DNA of 64,000 bases from positions 1,550,001 through 1,614,000 of the forward strand of contig NZ_AP022603.1 in the NCBI RefSeq assembly GCF_010726955.1. Reading direction: 5' to 3'. The notes beneath the pieces were generated by a model that was not told the origin of the DNA, made no database searches, and saw nothing but the letters and a program-made list of their open reading frames with translations. Made by a program: the position numbers and the translations under genes. Shown here piece after piece: positions 41,871 to 55,214 of the stretch (positions are counted from its first letter, which is position 1; every line of letters starts with the position of its first letter). Source of the DNA: Mycolicibacterium fallax (lineage in GTDB: Bacteria > Actinomycetota > Actinomycetes > Mycobacteriales > Mycobacteriaceae).

Positions 41871-42674
41871 TCAGCTCTGGCAGCTCGGGCACCAGAACAG
41901 GTTGCGGCCCTCCAACTCGGTGGTCAGCACCGGCGATCCGCAGATCCGGCAGGCCTCGCCCGCGCGCCGGTAGACGTAGGTGCGTGGCCGGCCCGCCCGA
42001 TAGGACGGCGCGCCGTGGTCATCTTCCGGCCGCACCACGACGATCTGGCCGCGCCGCTGCCCGATCTTCATCAGCGCGACCAGGTCGGCCCAGATCGCGT
42101 CGAACTCCGCGGCGTCGATCGAGGTGCCGGGTCGGGCCGGGTCGATGCCGTGCCGGAACAGCACCTCGCTGCGGTAGATGTTGCCGACGCCGGCGAACAC
42201 CGATTGGTCCATCAGCAGCGAGCCGATGCTGCGCCGGGACCGGCCGACCCGGGTGCGGGCCGCCTCGGGGTCGGCGTCGGCGCGCAGCGGGTCGGGTCCG
42301 AGCCGGTCCAGTACGCCGGCGACGCCGCCCTCGTCGATCACCTCGCAGACCATCGGTCCGCGCAGGTCGGTGCCGTAGTCGGTGCCGAGCATCCGCATCC
42401 GCACCTGCCCGACCGGGTCGGGCGGCCCGTCCCCGTCGAGGCCGAACTCACTGAACGCGCCGTAGATGCCGAGGTGCACGTGCACCACCAGCCCGGGCTC
42501 GTAGTGGTGGAACAGGTGCTTGCCCCAGGCGTCGGCGCGGCGCAGCACCCGGCCGTCGACGGCCGCCGCGCCCTCGCTGAATCGGCCCTGCGGGCTGCCG
42601 ACGCGCACCGGTTGGCCGCCGTAGCGCCGTTGGTGCAGCCGCGCCAGTCGGTGCAGGACGTGGCCCTCGGGCAT
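41871..42674 (-). CDS. nei2: Fpg/Nei-family DNA glycosylase (Nei2)
   Basis: 267 aa. The N-terminus MPEGHVLHRLA places Pro2 and Glu3 as the catalytic pair that opens the base. The helix-two-turn-helix region (SLLMDQSVFAGVGNIYRSEVLF) and the C-terminal zinc finger (CRICGSPV and WCPSCQS) are complete. It excises oxidised bases and cuts the abasic strand. It corresponds to Rv2464c, with rpiB immediately upstream as in M. tuberculosis; the 17-base gap suggests cotranscription. Confidence 0.93.
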   Translation of the reverse strand: MPEGHVLHRLARLHQRRYGGQPVRVGSPQGRFSEGAAAVDGRVLRRADAWGKHLFHHYEPGLVVHVHLGIYGAFSEFGLDGDGPPDPVGQVRMRMLGTDYGTDLRGPMVCEVIDEGGVAGVLDRLGPDPLRADADPEAARTRVGRSRRSIGSLLMDQSVFAGVGNIYRSEVLFRHGIDPARPGTSIDAAEFDAIWADLVALMKIGQRRGQIVVVRPEDDHGAPSYRAGRPRTYVYRRAGEACRICGSPVLTTELEGRNLFWCPSCQS

Positions 42675-42691
42675 GGCCTACCGCCGCGAGG

Positions 42692-43171
<480 letters not shown>

Positions 43172-43178
43172 GCGGGTA

Positions 43179-43184
43179 ACCCTA
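43179..43184 (-). promoter_or_regulatory. Putative -10 box of rpiB (leaderless pattern)
   Basis: TAGGGT ends 7 bases before the rpiB ATG; no ribosome site lies between. Confidence 0.45.
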
Positions 43185-43211
43185 ACGCGCCGGGTTTGGC
43201 GGTCCGACGGG

Positions 43212-43820
43212 TCAGTCGAACTCGGGCGCCTCGCTGCGGGACCGCTTGAGTTCCCAGAAGTGCGGGTAGGAGGCAAACGTCACCGATGCGTCCCACAGTT
43301 TGCCGGCCTGCTCGCCGCGCGGGATCCGGGACAGCACCGGGCCGAAGAAGGCCACCCCGTTGACGTGGATGGTGGGGGTGCCGACGTCGGTGCCGACGGC
43401 GTCCATGCCGGCGTGGTGGCTGGTGCGCAGCGCCTCGTCGTAGTCGGTGACGGTGGCCGCGGCGGCCAACTCGGCCGGCAGGCCGGCCTCGGCCAGCGAT
43501 TCGGCGATGACGGCGTCGAGGTCCTTGTTGCCCTGGTTGTGGATCCGGGTGCCCAGCGCGGTGTACAGCGGCGCCAACGCCTGCGGTCCGACGGTCTGCT
43601 CGGCGGCGATCGCCACCCGCACCGGGCCCCACGCGCGGGCCATCAGCTCCTGGTACTCCGGAGACAGCTCGCGGCCCTCGTTGAGCACCGCCAGGCTCAT
43701 CACGTGGAAGCTGACCTCGATGTCGCGGACCTTCTCGACCTCCATGATCCAGCGCGAGGTGATCCAGCACCACGGGCACAGCGGGTCGAACCAGAAATCG
43801 GCGCGGGACTTCTCTGACAT
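43212..43820 (-). CDS. DsbA-like mycothiol-dependent reductase (Rv2466c type)
   Basis: 202 aa, thioredoxin fold with the active-site motif LCPWCW at residues 14-19 (Cys15, Cys18) directly after the first strand (ADFWFDP). The helical insertion and the cis-Pro segment GTPTIHVNG complete the DsbA architecture. The M. tuberculosis relative Rv2466c (207 aa) is an oxidative-stress reductase that works with mycothiol and activates a thienopyrimidine prodrug. No signal peptide, so it acts in the cytoplasm. ATG at 43820 with GAGAGG 9 bases upstream. Divergent from the gene at 44138. Confidence 0.9.
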   Translation of the reverse strand: MSEKSRADFWFDPLCPWCWITSRWIMEVEKVRDIEVSFHVMSLAVLNEGRELSPEYQELMARAWGPVRVAIAAEQTVGPQALAPLYTALGTRIHNQGNKDLDAVIAESLAEAGLPAELAAAATVTDYDEALRTSHHAGMDAVGTDVGTPTIHVNGVAFFGPVLSRIPRGEQAGKLWDASVTFASYPHFWELKRSRSEAPEFD

Positions 43821-44137
43821 GGTCGCGATCCTCTCGGTGGCGGTGGCCTCAACTGTGCACAACTCGGGTCCGGCGGCCGATGTTCCCGCCCGGGGGCGGC
43901 ACGGTCCCCCGCCCGCTCGTCCCCCGCGCTCGCGGCCCCGGGACAAGCGTGCGCGGAGATCAATCCGGCAACGAATCGGCTATCGTCGACACGCATTGTT
44001 TGCAAGACTCGATCAAATCGTGTTGTTCCTGTTACTTAAGCACGCCATTGTTACCGGAGCGACATCTGTTACCCGAGTGAGACCCCACCGCGTCCGGGGC
44101 CCGTGACAGACCCCGAGCCGCACGAGGAGACCCGCCC
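43821..44137. other. Divergent intergenic region with GTTAC repeats
   Basis: 317 bases without a gene. The right half has lower GC and holds three GTTAC motifs (see next entry) and GACATCTGTTA at 44061-44071, also present upstream of rpfE. GAGGAG before the gene at 44138 is its ribosome site. No -10/-35 pair could be fixed with confidence. Confidence 0.5.
44031..44072 (+). promoter_or_regulatory. Three spaced GTTAC direct repeats, possible MtrA-type site
   Basis: GTTAC at 44031-44035, 44050-44054 and 44068-44072, so 19 and 18 bases apart, about two helical turns. Direct GTAAC/GTTAC-like repeats are a feature of MtrA sites in Actinobacteria, and MtrA controls rpf and secreted-protein genes. 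The link is inference. Confidence 0.35.
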
Positions 44138-44533
44138 ATGCCCGTTCTTCGCCGCACCGCCGCCCGCGCGCTGACCGCAACCGCGGCGCTGGCCACCGGT
44201 ATCACCCTGCTGACCGCCGCGCCGGCGCAGGCCGACAACGAGAACGACCACGACTTTCTGGCCGCGCTGAGCAACGCCGGGATGGGCGCCCGCGACACCA
44301 ACACCACCGTCGCGCTGGGCCAGTCGATCTGCCCGGCGCTGGTCAAGCCGGGCTCGTCGTTCGTCGAGGCCGCCGCGACGGCCCGTCAGGGCGGCGTGCC
44401 GCCGGCCCTGGCCGGTTTCTTCGCGGGCCTGGCCATCCAGCACTACTGCCCGCAGATGATCTCCCGGGTCGCCGACGGCTCGTTCGTCGATCAGCTCTCG
44501 ATGCTGCGCGGGATGAACATCCCCGGCCTGTAG
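44138..44533 (+). CDS. Secreted DUF732 protein
   Basis: 131 aa. Signal peptide: basic MPVLRRTAARAL, hydrophobic core, cleavage after APAQA (about residue 32). The mature part has the DUF732 pattern: DHDFLAALSNAG, VALGQSICPAL, then an Ala-rich helix and IQHYCPQM; the two Cys probably form a disulfide. DUF732 proteins are common exported mycobacterial proteins of unknown function. GAGGAG lies 8 bases before the ATG. Rightward, with pepN starting 40 bases after its stop. Confidence 0.85.
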   Translation: MPVLRRTAARALTATAALATGITLLTAAPAQADNENDHDFLAALSNAGMGARDTNTTVALGQSICPALVKPGSSFVEAAATARQGGVPPALAGFFAGLAIQHYCPQMISRVADGSFVDQLSMLRGMNIPGL

Positions 44534-44559
44534 CGCCGGAATCCTCCCCCGGCCACGAC

Positions 44560-44565
44560 TAGGGT
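44560..44565 (+). promoter_or_regulatory. Putative -10 box of pepN (leaderless pattern)
   Basis: TAGGGT ends 8 bases before the pepN GTG, with no ribosome site. Confidence 0.45.
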
Positions 44566-44573
44566 GGGTCCCC

Positions 44574-47162
<2,589 letters not shown>

Positions 47163-47239
47163 CCCCGCGAGCGCTCATCGGTGTACAGAAAACCGGCGCG
47201 TCGCGTACCGGGGTGAGCGCTCGGCGGCAGCAGAGCAAA

Positions 47240-47275
47240 AAGGGCGGCCCCACCGAATACGGTGGGGCCGCCCTT
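47240..47275. terminator. Strong terminator between convergent units
   Basis: A perfect 15-bp stem AAGGGCGGCCCCACC with loop GAATAC. On the minus strand it is followed by TTTTTGC, a U-tract, so it ends the ctaJ-DUF5130 transcript. On the plus strand it may also end pepN, 77 bases after its stop. Confidence 0.92.
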
Positions 47276-47285
47276 ATGGCTTGGG

Positions 47286-47753
47286 TCAGGGGCGCGCGAT
47301 CGCCGCCGACATCACCCGGATGGCGCTGACCAGACCGTCGATCAGGTTGCCCTCGGCGAAACCGCTCTTGGCAGCGGCGACGCCCAGGGTCGCGGCCTGC
47401 TCGGCGCCGCGGCCGCGCAGGTTCGCGCCGTAGACCACCTCGATGATCCGCTGGTTCGGCGACACCGCCAGCAGCAGCGCGTCGTCGGGGGTCGGAACCC
47501 GGCCCAGTGCCTTGCCGGCCGCGTCGGTGGGGTTGGAACCCAGGTTGCCGATGTACACCGCGAACCGGGCCTTCGACGCGCGGGTCCCCCACTTGAGGGC
47601 CTCGTCGAGCTTGATCCGATCGGCGATCGAGAACGGGTAGTTCTCGCACTGCTCACTGGGGTCGCAGACCCCGGAGATCCGGCCGCTGGAGGTCACCGCA
47701 TAGCCCAGGGGCAGACCCTCGCTCGACGCGACGGGCGCGTTACCACTTGCCAC
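47286..47753 (-). CDS. DUF5130 / TPM-fold protein, likely respiratory supercomplex factor
   Basis: 155 aa, equivalent to Rv2468c. The fold resembles TPM_phosphatase domains ([42 protein letters not shown]). The GTG at 47753 has GGGAGG 8 bases upstream and lies inside the 3' end of ctaJ (14-base overlap). The M. smegmatis neighbour of ctaJ has been reported as an accessory factor of the cytochrome bcc-aa3 supercomplex (called PRSAF1 in one study); I infer the same for this gene from gene order and family. No signal peptide or transmembrane segment is visible. Confidence 0.75.
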   Translation of the reverse strand: MASGNAPVASSEGLPLGYAVTSSGRISGVCDPSEQCENYPFSIADRIKLDEALKWGTRASKARFAVYIGNLGSNPTDAAGKALGRVPTPDDALLLAVSPNQRIIEVVYGANLRGRGAEQAATLGVAAAKSGFAEGNLIDGLVSAIRVMSAAIARP

Positions 47754-47979
47754 TTGCGCTACCTCCCACGGTGTAGTCGTGCCCGCCGTGCCCATGCCCG
47801 TGTCCCGCACCGACGACCTCGTCGGTGGCGGCCCACAGAATCGGGCCGTAGGTCCACTTCTCGGACATCTGGTACTCGGGCACCCGCTTGGGCTTCTTGG
47901 CCCAGATCAGCAGGTACAACACGACGTAGAGGGCGACCGGAACGCCCCCGATGATCATGTGCGTCATTGCGGTGCTCAC
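47740..47979 (-). CDS. ctaJ: Small cytochrome aa3 oxidase accessory subunit (CtaJ-like)
   Basis: 79 aa. One transmembrane helix (residues about 8-27, [18 protein letters not shown]) is followed by [15 protein letters not shown] and a tail with [10 protein letters not shown]. Its size, single helix and place beside the DUF5130 gene match the small oxidase subunit seen in the M. smegmatis bcc-aa3 supercomplex; papers differ on naming (CtaI or CtaJ). I chose the GTG at 47979 because TAGATT lies 7 bases upstream (leaderless). GTG at 47985 and ATG at 47967 are alternatives. Confidence 0.7.
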   Translation of the reverse strand: MSTAMTHMIIGGVPVALYVVLYLLIWAKKPKRVPEYQMSEKWTYGPILWAATDEVVGAGHGHGHGGHDYTVGGSASGKW

Positions 47980-47986
47980 GGGCACA

Positions 47987-47992
47987 AATCTA
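47987..47992 (-). promoter_or_regulatory. Putative -10 box of ctaJ (leaderless pattern)
   Basis: TAGATT ends 7 bases before the GTG at 47979. No ribosome site is present. Confidence 0.5.
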
Positions 47993-48036
47993 ACCCACGC
48001 CGGCCCGCCACCAGGCCAGGACCCCCAAATCGGCGG

Positions 48037-48672
48037 TCACGCCGCGCCGTCGCCCAGATAACGCTCCCAGGACGGGTCGAGCTCCTGCACCGTCGAGAGC
48101 AGCCGCCAGTGCTGGCCGGTCGGCGACCGCGGCACCGCGTGCAGCGTCCAGCCGATCTCCGATAGCAGCTTGTCGGCCTTGCGATGGTTGCACTTCGCGC
48201 AGCAGGCGACGCAGTTCTCCCAGCTGTGCTCGCCGCCGCGGCTGCGCGGCACGATGTGGTCGACGGTGTCGGCCCTGGCGCCGCAGTAGCCGCAGCGGAA
48301 GCCGTCGCGGCGCATCAGCGCGGCCCGGGTCATCGGCACCCGGGCCCGGTAGGGCACCCGGACGTAGACCCGCAGCCGGATCACCGACGGCATGGCGATA
48401 CTGCGGGAGGCCGAGTGGATCAACGCGCCGCTGGGATCCTCGTGCACCATCTCGGCCTTGCCGCCGAGCAGCATCACCACGGCCCGGCGCAGCGGCAACG
48501 CGGTGAGCGGCTCGTAGGTGGCGTTGAGCAGCAGAACCCGCCGACGTCCCCACACCGCGGCGGGGTCGCGGGGCGGCGCAAGGTTGTCGGTCCGGTGCAG
48601 CACCGAGGCAGCCACGGGCCCGACGCGACTGACCGTGGCCCGGCGGACACGGCTGCGGTTCCGGTGCACCAT
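48037..48672 (-). CDS. HNH endonuclease family protein (Rv2469c-like)
   Basis: 211 aa. The HNH domain lies near residues 120-165: [20 protein letters not shown], then [17 protein letters not shown]. The two CxxC pairs bind zinc and DH, N and H form the nuclease core. The N-terminal part ([20 protein letters not shown]) is the conserved extension of the actinobacterial family that resembles Rv2469c. GGAGG lies 4 bases before the ATG at 48672. The biological target is unknown; it is part of the core genome, not a homing element as far as can be seen. Confidence 0.88.
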   Translation of the reverse strand: MVHRNRSRVRRATVSRVGPVAASVLHRTDNLAPPRDPAAVWGRRRVLLLNATYEPLTALPLRRAVVMLLGGKAEMVHEDPSGALIHSASRSIAMPSVIRLRVYVRVPYRARVPMTRAALMRRDGFRCGYCGARADTVDHIVPRSRGGEHSWENCVACCAKCNHRKADKLLSEIGWTLHAVPRSPTGQHWRLLSTVQELDPSWERYLGDGAA

Positions 48673-48805
48673 TGATCCTCCGCCGAACAGTCCACCACGG
48701 ATGCCCGCGCCGCGCACCCCAATTCCCGAGGGGTCCGCAGGTCAATCGGCTGAACATCGCGTGACGCGGGGACTGCGTTCCGGGCGGAAAACCCGCGCGG
48801 CCACA

Positions 48806-49210
48806 ATGGAGCCGATGGAGCAGACACAGCAGTCCTTCTACGACGAGATCGGCGGGCACCGCACCTTCGACCGGATCGTGCACCGGTTCTACCAACTGGT
48901 CGCCGAGGACGACGTGCTGCACCCGATGTATCCGGAGGAAGACCTGACCGGCGCCGAGGACCGGCTGCGGATGTTCCTCGAGCAGTACTGGGGCGGTCCG
49001 CGAACCTACTCCGATCAGCGCGGCCATCCGCGGCTGCGGATGCGGCACGTGCCGTACCGGATCGGCTACATCGAGCGGGACGCCTGGCTGCGCTGCATGC
49101 AGACCGCCATCGCCGAGATCGACGCGGCCACCCTCGACGACGCGCACCGCGAGGAACTGCTCAATTACCTGACCATGGCGGCCGACGCGATGGTCAACGC
49201 GCCGTTCTGA
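48806..49210 (+). CDS. glbO: Group II truncated haemoglobin GlbO
   Basis: 134 aa from the ATG at 48806, or 131 from the ATG at 48815; M. tuberculosis GlbO has 128. Conserved features: [20 protein letters not shown] with B10 Tyr region, [14 protein letters not shown], proximal His in [15 protein letters not shown], and AWLRCM with the G8 Trp. It binds haem and O2 and is thought to support respiration or detoxify reactive species. No ribosome site or -10 box is obvious. Divergent from the HNH gene. Confidence 0.92.
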   Translation: MEPMEQTQQSFYDEIGGHRTFDRIVHRFYQLVAEDDVLHPMYPEEDLTGAEDRLRMFLEQYWGGPRTYSDQRGHPRLRMRHVPYRIGYIERDAWLRCMQTAIAEIDAATLDDAHREELLNYLTMAADAMVNAPF

Positions 49211-49244
49211 GCGCAGCACCCCTCGGCGCAGCACCCCTGAGCGC

Positions 49245-49946
49245 TCAGCGCAGCACCAGTGCCGGGTCGCCGCGGCGCCGGTACACCGACCCGAACCGCG
49301 CGTCGATGCGCAGCCACAGCGGGGCGACCCGCACCCGGACCACCTCGCCGTCGTCGACCGGCTCGACACCGCCCTCGGCCGGATCGACGCCGCCGCCGTC
49401 CGCCTCCCCGGCCACGAAACCCATCCCGGTCAGCGCGAACACGCAGCGCATCGGGATCCCGACCGGCTCGGACTGCTGCGCGCCGGTGACGGTCAGAACG
49501 TCCTGGTCCAGCAGCGAGACCGGCGGGCCTGCCGCGCCGTGCTCGCTGGCCAGCGCCGCGCCGCTGCGGGCCAGCTCGCGCAGCACCGCGACCGGCACGT
49601 CGTCGAGGTGACCGAAGCCGTGCTCGGGCGGCAGCACGCCACGCCAGGCCGAGTCCATCGGGTAGCCCGGATCCACGTGCCCGTCGGCGCCGGCGCCGGC
49701 GAGCCCGGCCAGCAGCGCGTCGGCGCCCGCGCACAGGTCCGCCGGGCGGACCCGCCCGGCCAGCGTGCGGGCCGCCAGCACATCGAACCCGGTGGCCACC
49801 CAGGCCGCGACCCGGCCCTCACCGCGGGCCCGCAGCCGGATCACCGCGGCCGGGTCCAGCCGCAGCGCCCGCTCGGCGAACACCCGTAGGTCGGTGCGGT
49901 CGGCGGCCGCGGGCAGCCACAGCCCCCGTTCGGCTAGCGTGCCCAC
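49245..49946 (-). CDS. Conserved hypothetical protein (Rv2474c-like)
   Basis: 233 aa, function unknown, equivalent in position to Rv2474c. It is an Ala/Arg/Leu-rich protein with a readable GYPMDSAWRGVLPPEHGFGHL segment, a VPVAVLRELARSG helix, and a C-terminal domain with MRCVFALTGMGFVAG and an Asp/Glu-rich loop. No signal peptide or transmembrane helix. GTG at 49946; its first 13 bases overlap the thioesterase gene, so the two are cotranscribed. M. tuberculosis has aglA, Rv2472 and Rv2473 between glbO and this gene; they are absent here. Confidence 0.75.
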   Translation of the reverse strand: MGTLAERGLWLPAAADRTDLRVFAERALRLDPAAVIRLRARGEGRVAAWVATGFDVLAARTLAGRVRPADLCAGADALLAGLAGAGADGHVDPGYPMDSAWRGVLPPEHGFGHLDDVPVAVLRELARSGAALASEHGAAGPPVSLLDQDVLTVTGAQQSEPVGIPMRCVFALTGMGFVAGEADGGGVDPAEGGVEPVDDGEVVRVRVAPLWLRIDARFGSVYRRRGDPALVLR

Positions 49947-50350
49947 CGCTGCAGGAACTCCCGGTGATGCGGGGCCAGCCGCACCAGGCGCTGCTCCTCA
50001 ATGTCGAACGCCGCCAGCTGGGTGCTGGCGATCACCGCGGGCCGGGAGTCCGGTTCGGCGTGCACCGAGCGCACCTCGTAGCCGAGGGTGAAGTCCACCG
50101 CGCGCAGCCGCTTGGTCCACATGGTGACCTGCAGCGGCGAATCGGTGAGCCGCAACTGCCCCTTGTAGGCCACGTTGACGTCGGCGATCAGCAGCCCGGT
50201 GGTGGCGATGTCGACGGCGAACGCCTGCTTGAGGAACACCACCCGGGCCTCCTCCAGGATGGTGACCATGGTGGCGTGGTTGACGTGCTGATACATGTCG
50301 ATGTCCGACCAACGCACCGGCACCTCGGCGACGAACCCGGTCGCGGTCAT
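49934..50350 (-). CDS. Hotdog-fold acyl-CoA thioesterase, 4-hydroxybenzoyl-CoA thioesterase type
   Basis: 138 aa, the length of Rv2475c. PVRWSDIDMYQHVNHATMVTILEEAR contains the Asp of the 4HBT active site and the hotdog helix. It would release CoA from an acyl-CoA; the acyl group is unknown. ATG at 50350. It lies 43 bases after gdh and overlaps the next gene by 13 bases, so gdh, this gene and the hypothetical gene form one unit. Confidence 0.87.
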   Translation of the reverse strand: MTATGFVAEVPVRWSDIDMYQHVNHATMVTILEEARVVFLKQAFAVDIATTGLLIADVNVAYKGQLRLTDSPLQVTMWTKRLRAVDFTLGYEVRSVHAEPDSRPAVIASTQLAAFDIEEQRLVRLAPHHREFLQRWAR

Positions 50351-50393
50351 CGGGACTGCCCCGACCGTGCCCGGCACTGACTCCTGCTCATCG

Positions 50394-53300
50394 CTACTGT
50401 CCCGTCCCACTCGAAATGGTCATGTTCCGGATCTGGCGCGCGGCCACCGACAGCGTAGCGAGATCGAATTCGCCGGCGGCGGCGATCTCGGCGAGGGTGC
50501 GGTTGGCGCGGGCCAGCCGGGCACTGTTGCCCTGGCGCCACTCGGCGATCTTCTGCTCGCCGGTCTCCTCCGGTTCGCCCACCGACAGCACGTCAAAGGT
50601 CAGTGCCCGGATCGAGGCGTAGATGTCGTCGCGCAGCGCCAGCCGGGCCAGCGCATGCCAGCGGTCGTCGCGCGGCAGCTCCGACACCGCGGTCAGCAGC
50701 CGGTCGGTGTCCAGGTGTGCCAGCAGCGCGAAATAGGTGTCGGCGACCTCCACCAGGTCCCGGTCGGTGATGTCGGCGATGTCGATGACGTCGAGCAGGC
50801 TGAACTGATAGAGATCGGTGGCGATGTTGTGGGCCAGGTCGGCGGGCACCCCGTCGGCGACCAACTCCCCGGTCTGCTTGGCCACGATGTCGGCGTCCAG
50901 ACCGCGCAGCCATTCCGGCAGCCGCGGCCTCAGCGCGGCGACCTTGGCGGCGAACCGGTTGATCTCCGCGCCGACGGCCAGCGGTTGCGGGCGGTGGTTC
51001 ACCAGCCAGCGCGCGGCCCGGTCGATCAGCCGGCGCAGTTCCAGGGTCATCCGGTCGGAGGTGTGCACCGGGATCGGGTGCGCCAGGCTGGCCGCCCGGA
51101 TGCTGCGCCAGGTGCCGCCGATGCCGAAGATCGCGTCGGCGGCGGCGAACGCCCGCACCGCATCGACCGCGTCGACGCCGGTGTCCTCGGTGACCCGGTA
51201 CGCGTAGCTGATGCCTGCGGTGTCGATCACGTCGTTGACCAGCTGGGTCGCCACGATCTCGCGGCGCAGCTGATGGTTGCGGATCTCGGCGGCGAACCGG
51301 TCGCGCAGCCGGGCCGGGAAGTACTCCGGCAGCCGGGCGGTGAACACCTCCTGGTCGGGCAGCTCGGTGGCCAGCACGTCGTCCTTGAGCGCGAGCTTGA
51401 CGTGCGCCATCAGGGTGGCCAGCTCCGGCGAGGTCAGGCCCTGGCCGTTCTCGATCCGGCGGGCGATCACCTTGTTGCTCGGCAACGCCTCCAGCTCCCG
51501 GTTGAGGTCGCGGCGGGTCTCCAGTTCCTCGATCTGGCGGGCGTGCACGTTGAGCAGGCTGACCGCGCCGGCCCGGCTGGTGCCCATCAGGTCGTTCTGC
51601 GCCCGGTTGTCCTCCAGCACCAGCTCGCCGACCTCGTCGGTCATCGACTCCAGCAGCGCGGAACGCTCGGCCGGATCGACCTTGCCCTGGGTGACCAGGG
51701 CGTCGACCAGAATCTTGATGTTGACCTCGTGGTCGGAGCAATCTACGCCGGCGGAGTTGTCCAGCGCGTCGGTGTTGATCCGGGTGCCGCACAGGTTGGC
51801 CTCGATGCGGCCGCGGGGGGTGACCCCGAGGTTGCCGCCCTCCCCGATGACCCGGGCCCCGACCTGGTTGCCGTTGATCCGCACGGCGTCGTTGGCCCGG
51901 TCGCCGACATCGCTGTCGGCCTCGGCCTCGGCCTTGATGTAGGTGCCGATGCCGCCGTTCCACAGCAGGTCCACCGGCGCGGTCAGGATCGCCCGGACCA
52001 GCGCAGGCGGGGCCAGTTCGGTGACCGATTCGTCCAGTCCCAGCCGGGCGGCGACCTGCGGGCTGATCGGGATGGCCTTCTGCTGACGGCTGTACACGCC
52101 GCCGCCGGCGGAGATCCGGGCCCGGTCGTAGTCGTCCCAGCTGGATCGGGGCAGCGCAAACATCCGCTGCCGCTCGTCGAGCGAGTCGGCGGGGTCGGGG
52201 TCCGGGTCGAGGAAAATGTGCAGGTGGTTGAAGGCCGCGACCAGCCGGATGTGCTCGGAGAGCAACATCCCGTTGCCGAACACGTCGCCGCTCATGTCGC
52301 CGATGCCGACGACGGTGAAGTCCTCCCGCTGGGTGTCCTGGCCCAGCTCGCGGAAGTGCCGCTTGACGCTTTCCCAGCCGCCCTTGGCGGTGATGCCCAT
52401 TTCCTTGTGGTCGTAGCCCACCGAGCCGCCGGAGGCGAACGCGTCGCCGAGCCAGTGCCCGTACTCGGCGGCCACCCCGTTGGCGATGTCGGAGAACGTC
52501 GCGGTGCCCTTGTCCGCGGCGACGACGAGGTAGGCGTCGTCGCCGTCGCGGCGGACCACCTGCGGCGGCGGAGTCACCGCGCCGGTGGCCCGGTCGACGT
52601 TGTCGGTCAGCTCCAGCAGGCCGGCGACGAACAGCCGGTAGCACCGCACGCCCTCGTCGCGGACGGCGTCGCGGTCGGCCGCGGCGTCGCCGGTGGGTGC
52701 GGGCGGGTTCTTCACCACGAAGCCGCCCTTGGCCCCGACCGGAACGATGACCGCGTTCTTGACCGCCTGCGCCTTCACCAGGCCGAGCACCTCGGTGCGG
52801 AAATCCTCCCGGCGATCGGACCAGCGCAGCCCGCCGCGGGCGACCGCACCGAACCGCAGGTGCACACCCTCGACCGACGGTGAATAGACGAAGATCTCGA
52901 ACTTCGGCCGGGGCAGCGGCAACTCGTCGATCAGGGTCGGGTTCAGTTTGATCGCGAGCACTCCGCGGGTGCGGACCGAATCCGCCCGGGTGACGAAGTA
53001 GTTCGTCCGCAGGGTGGCCTGGATCAGCGAGGCGAACGCCCGCAGCACCCGGTCGATGTCCATGCTGACCAGGGCGTCGATGTCGGTGGCGACGGCGCTG
53101 GCGGCGGCCTGGGCCCGGGCGGCCCGTTCCTCGTCGGCCAGCGTCGGGTCGAAGATCGCCTCGAACAGCGCGACCAGTGCGCCGACGGTGTCCGGGTGGT
53201 GGGTGAGCACCGATTCGATGTAGCTCTGACTGTACGGAAATCCGGCCTGGCGCAGGTACTTCGCGTACGTCCGGATGACGACGACCTGCTGCCAGGTCAG

Positions 53301-55214
53301 CGCGGCGCGCAGCACCAGTTCGTTGAACCGGTCGGCTTCGACCCGGCCCTGCCAGATCGCGGTGACGGTGTCGGCGAAGCGGGCGTTCATGTCGGCCTCG
53401 CCCGCCCCGGCGATGTCCCGCGGCAGCGCGATGCGGAACTGGTAGATCCGCACCGCAAGCCCATCGGGCCGGGTGACGGCGAACGGCCGCTCGTCGAGCA
53501 CCTCCACACCCATGCACTGCAGCATCGGCAACAGGTCGCTCAGCGACGCCGAGCGCCCGCCCAGGAACCAGGTCAGGGTGGCACCGTCCTCGTCGGAATC
53601 GGGTTCGCTGAGCACCAGCTTGACCGAATCGTCCTGCAGCCCTTCCACGATCGCGATGTCGGCGATCGCCTGGGCCGGGCTGACGGCCTGCCGATAGGCC
53701 TCCGGGAAGGCGTCGGCGTAATAGTCGGCACTGCCCTGGTCGATCTTTCCGTCGACCGCCGCGCGCAGCAGCCGGTCCCCCCAGGTGCGGGCCGCGGCGG
53801 TCAGCAGGTCCTGGATCCTGGTTTCGTTCTCCGGCGACACGTCGATGTCGCCGGGGCTCACTCCACCGGGCAGTCGCACGGTGAAATGCACCACCGCCCA
53901 GGGTGATTCGCTCACCCGGGCCGAGTATTCGATGCCGGTGCCACCGAACTCGCGGACCAGGATGTCCTGCATCTGCAGCCGCACCGCGGTGGTGTAGCGG
54001 TCCCGGGGCAGATACACCAGGCAGGACACGAAGTGCCCGAGCCCGTCGACGCGGGCGAACAGCAGGGTGCGCCGGCGAGAGCCCATCTCGATGACGGTGC
54101 GGGCCATGTCGTACATCTGCTCGCCCGACAGCGAGAACAGTTCGGGACGCGGAATGGTCTGCAGCACATCGAGCAGCAGCGCGCCGGGATTGTTCGGGTC
54201 GGCCTGCGCCAGCGCCAGCGCGTCGTGCACCCGGGTGGCGATCAGCGGAAGGTCGAGCACATCGGTGTTGACCGCCGTCACGGTGAACAGTCCGACGAAC
54301 CGGTGCTCGACGGCGTGGTTGTCGGGATGTTCGCGGATCACCACGATGTAGGGCTGGGCGCCGTAACGCAGGTAACTCGGCACCGTCGCGTGCGCGAGCA
54401 CCAGCAGCTCGTCGTTGGCGGTCAGCTGCGGCAGCACCTCGGTGCGCAGCCGCATGGTGCCCAGCCGGCTGCCCGCATCGACCGTCGAGCGCCCATCGCG
54501 CACCGGGCAGCGCTGATACCCCAGCAGCACGAAGTGGCCGTCGGCGAGCCAGCGCAGCAGGGCGGCCACGTCCGCGCGATCGGGCCCGGGGAACCGTGAG
54601 CCGTCGTCGAAGGCCAGCTCGCCGGACAGGTTCAGCATCGTCTTGCGCATGGCGTCGGCGTCCAGACCCGCCTGATGGGCGTCGGCCAGCACGCCGGGCA
54701 GCTGCGCGCAGGCCGCCGCCAGCGCCGACCGCGACGCGGTCGGCGAGAGCTGGACGTGGATCCACACCTCGTCGCCGGGGTGGCGACCGTCGACCGGGCC
54801 AAGCTCCAGCAGCTCACCGTCGGCATTGCGGCGCACCCGCAGCACCGGGTTCATGGTTGCCAGGTAGGCCACGCCGAGCCGGTGCAGCAGCACCCGCACC
54901 GAGTCCATCACCATCGGACCGGCGTCGGTGACCACCTGCAGTGCCGGCCCGAATCCGCCGGCCTGATCGGCGGGGTAGCTGCCGATCAGGGTCTGGCCCG
55001 GGCCGCGGCGGCGGCCGAGGTCAAACTGCGCGGCAGGCAGCGCGGCGGGCACGGTCACCGCCCCGGGGCGCTCGGCATCCTCGACGTCGATCTGCGGTGC
55101 GTCGCCCTGCGGGCCGCGGTAGGTCGCGGCGTAGGCGGCGGAAACGGCGGCGGCCGCGGCGGGCGCCAGATCGGACCAATCCTCGACAACGTGCGTCTGC
55201 GGATTCTCCGTCAT
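50394..55214 (-). CDS. gdh: Large NAD-specific glutamate dehydrogenase (L_180 class)
   Basis: 1606 aa; M. tuberculosis Rv2476c has 1624. It converts glutamate to 2-oxoglutarate and ammonia. The N-terminal 700 residues hold ACT-like regulatory domains. The catalytic domain lies near 800-1250: [40 protein letters not shown] (catalytic Lys), and [11 protein letters not shown] with a nucleotide-binding region after it. ATG at 55214 with GAGGTG 5 bases upstream. In mycobacteria this enzyme is held in check by the FHA protein GarA. Followed by the thioesterase gene. Confidence 0.95.
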   Translation of the reverse strand: MTENPQTHVVEDWSDLAPAAAAAVSAAYAATYRGPQGDAPQIDVEDAERPGAVTVPAALPAAQFDLGRRRGPGQTLIGSYPADQAGGFGPALQVVTDAGPMVMDSVRVLLHRLGVAYLATMNPVLRVRRNADGELLELGPVDGRHPGDEVWIHVQLSPTASRSALAAACAQLPGVLADAHQAGLDADAMRKTMLNLSGELAFDDGSRFPGPDRADVAALLRWLADGHFVLLGYQRCPVRDGRSTVDAGSRLGTMRLRTEVLPQLTANDELLVLAHATVPSYLRYGAQPYIVVIREHPDNHAVEHRFVGLFTVTAVNTDVLDLPLIATRVHDALALAQADPNNPGALLLDVLQTIPRPELFSLSGEQMYDMARTVIEMGSRRRTLLFARVDGLGHFVSCLVYLPRDRYTTAVRLQMQDILVREFGGTGIEYSARVSESPWAVVHFTVRLPGGVSPGDIDVSPENETRIQDLLTAAARTWGDRLLRAAVDGKIDQGSADYYADAFPEAYRQAVSPAQAIADIAIVEGLQDDSVKLVLSEPDSDEDGATLTWFLGGRSASLSDLLPMLQCMGVEVLDERPFAVTRPDGLAVRIYQFRIALPRDIAGAGEADMNARFADTVTAIWQGRVEADRFNELVLRAALTWQQVVVIRTYAKYLRQAGFPYSQSYIESVLTHHPDTVGALVALFEAIFDPTLADEERAARAQAAASAVATDIDALVSMDIDRVLRAFASLIQATLRTNYFVTRADSVRTRGVLAIKLNPTLIDELPLPRPKFEIFVYSPSVEGVHLRFGAVARGGLRWSDRREDFRTEVLGLVKAQAVKNAVIVPVGAKGGFVVKNPPAPTGDAAADRDAVRDEGVRCYRLFVAGLLELTDNVDRATGAVTPPPQVVRRDGDDAYLVVAADKGTATFSDIANGVAAEYGHWLGDAFASGGSVGYDHKEMGITAKGGWESVKRHFRELGQDTQREDFTVVGIGDMSGDVFGNGMLLSEHIRLVAAFNHLHIFLDPDPDPADSLDERQRMFALPRSSWDDYDRARISAGGGVYSRQQKAIPISPQVAARLGLDESVTELAPPALVRAILTAPVDLLWNGGIGTYIKAEAEADSDVGDRANDAVRINGNQVGARVIGEGGNLGVTPRGRIEANLCGTRINTDALDNSAGVDCSDHEVNIKILVDALVTQGKVDPAERSALLESMTDEVGELVLEDNRAQNDLMGTSRAGAVSLLNVHARQIEELETRRDLNRELEALPSNKVIARRIENGQGLTSPELATLMAHVKLALKDDVLATELPDQEVFTARLPEYFPARLRDRFAAEIRNHQLRREIVATQLVNDVIDTAGISYAYRVTEDTGVDAVDAVRAFAAADAIFGIGGTWRSIRAASLAHPIPVHTSDRMTLELRRLIDRAARWLVNHRPQPLAVGAEINRFAAKVAALRPRLPEWLRGLDADIVAKQTGELVADGVPADLAHNIATDLYQFSLLDVIDIADITDRDLVEVADTYFALLAHLDTDRLLTAVSELPRDDRWHALARLALRDDIYASIRALTFDVLSVGEPEETGEQKIAEWRQGNSARLARANRTLAEIAAAGEFDLATLSVAARQIRNMTISSGTGQ

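Noticed and set aside
49211..49244. Three copies of GCGCAGCACC after glbO
   Set aside because: Short, in the 34-base convergent gap, with no structure or pattern beyond a simple local duplication.
50593..54765. 1390-codon frame inside gdh on the same strand
   Set aside because: Frame-shifted reading of gdh, with Arg/Gly/Pro-rich composition and no conserved motif.
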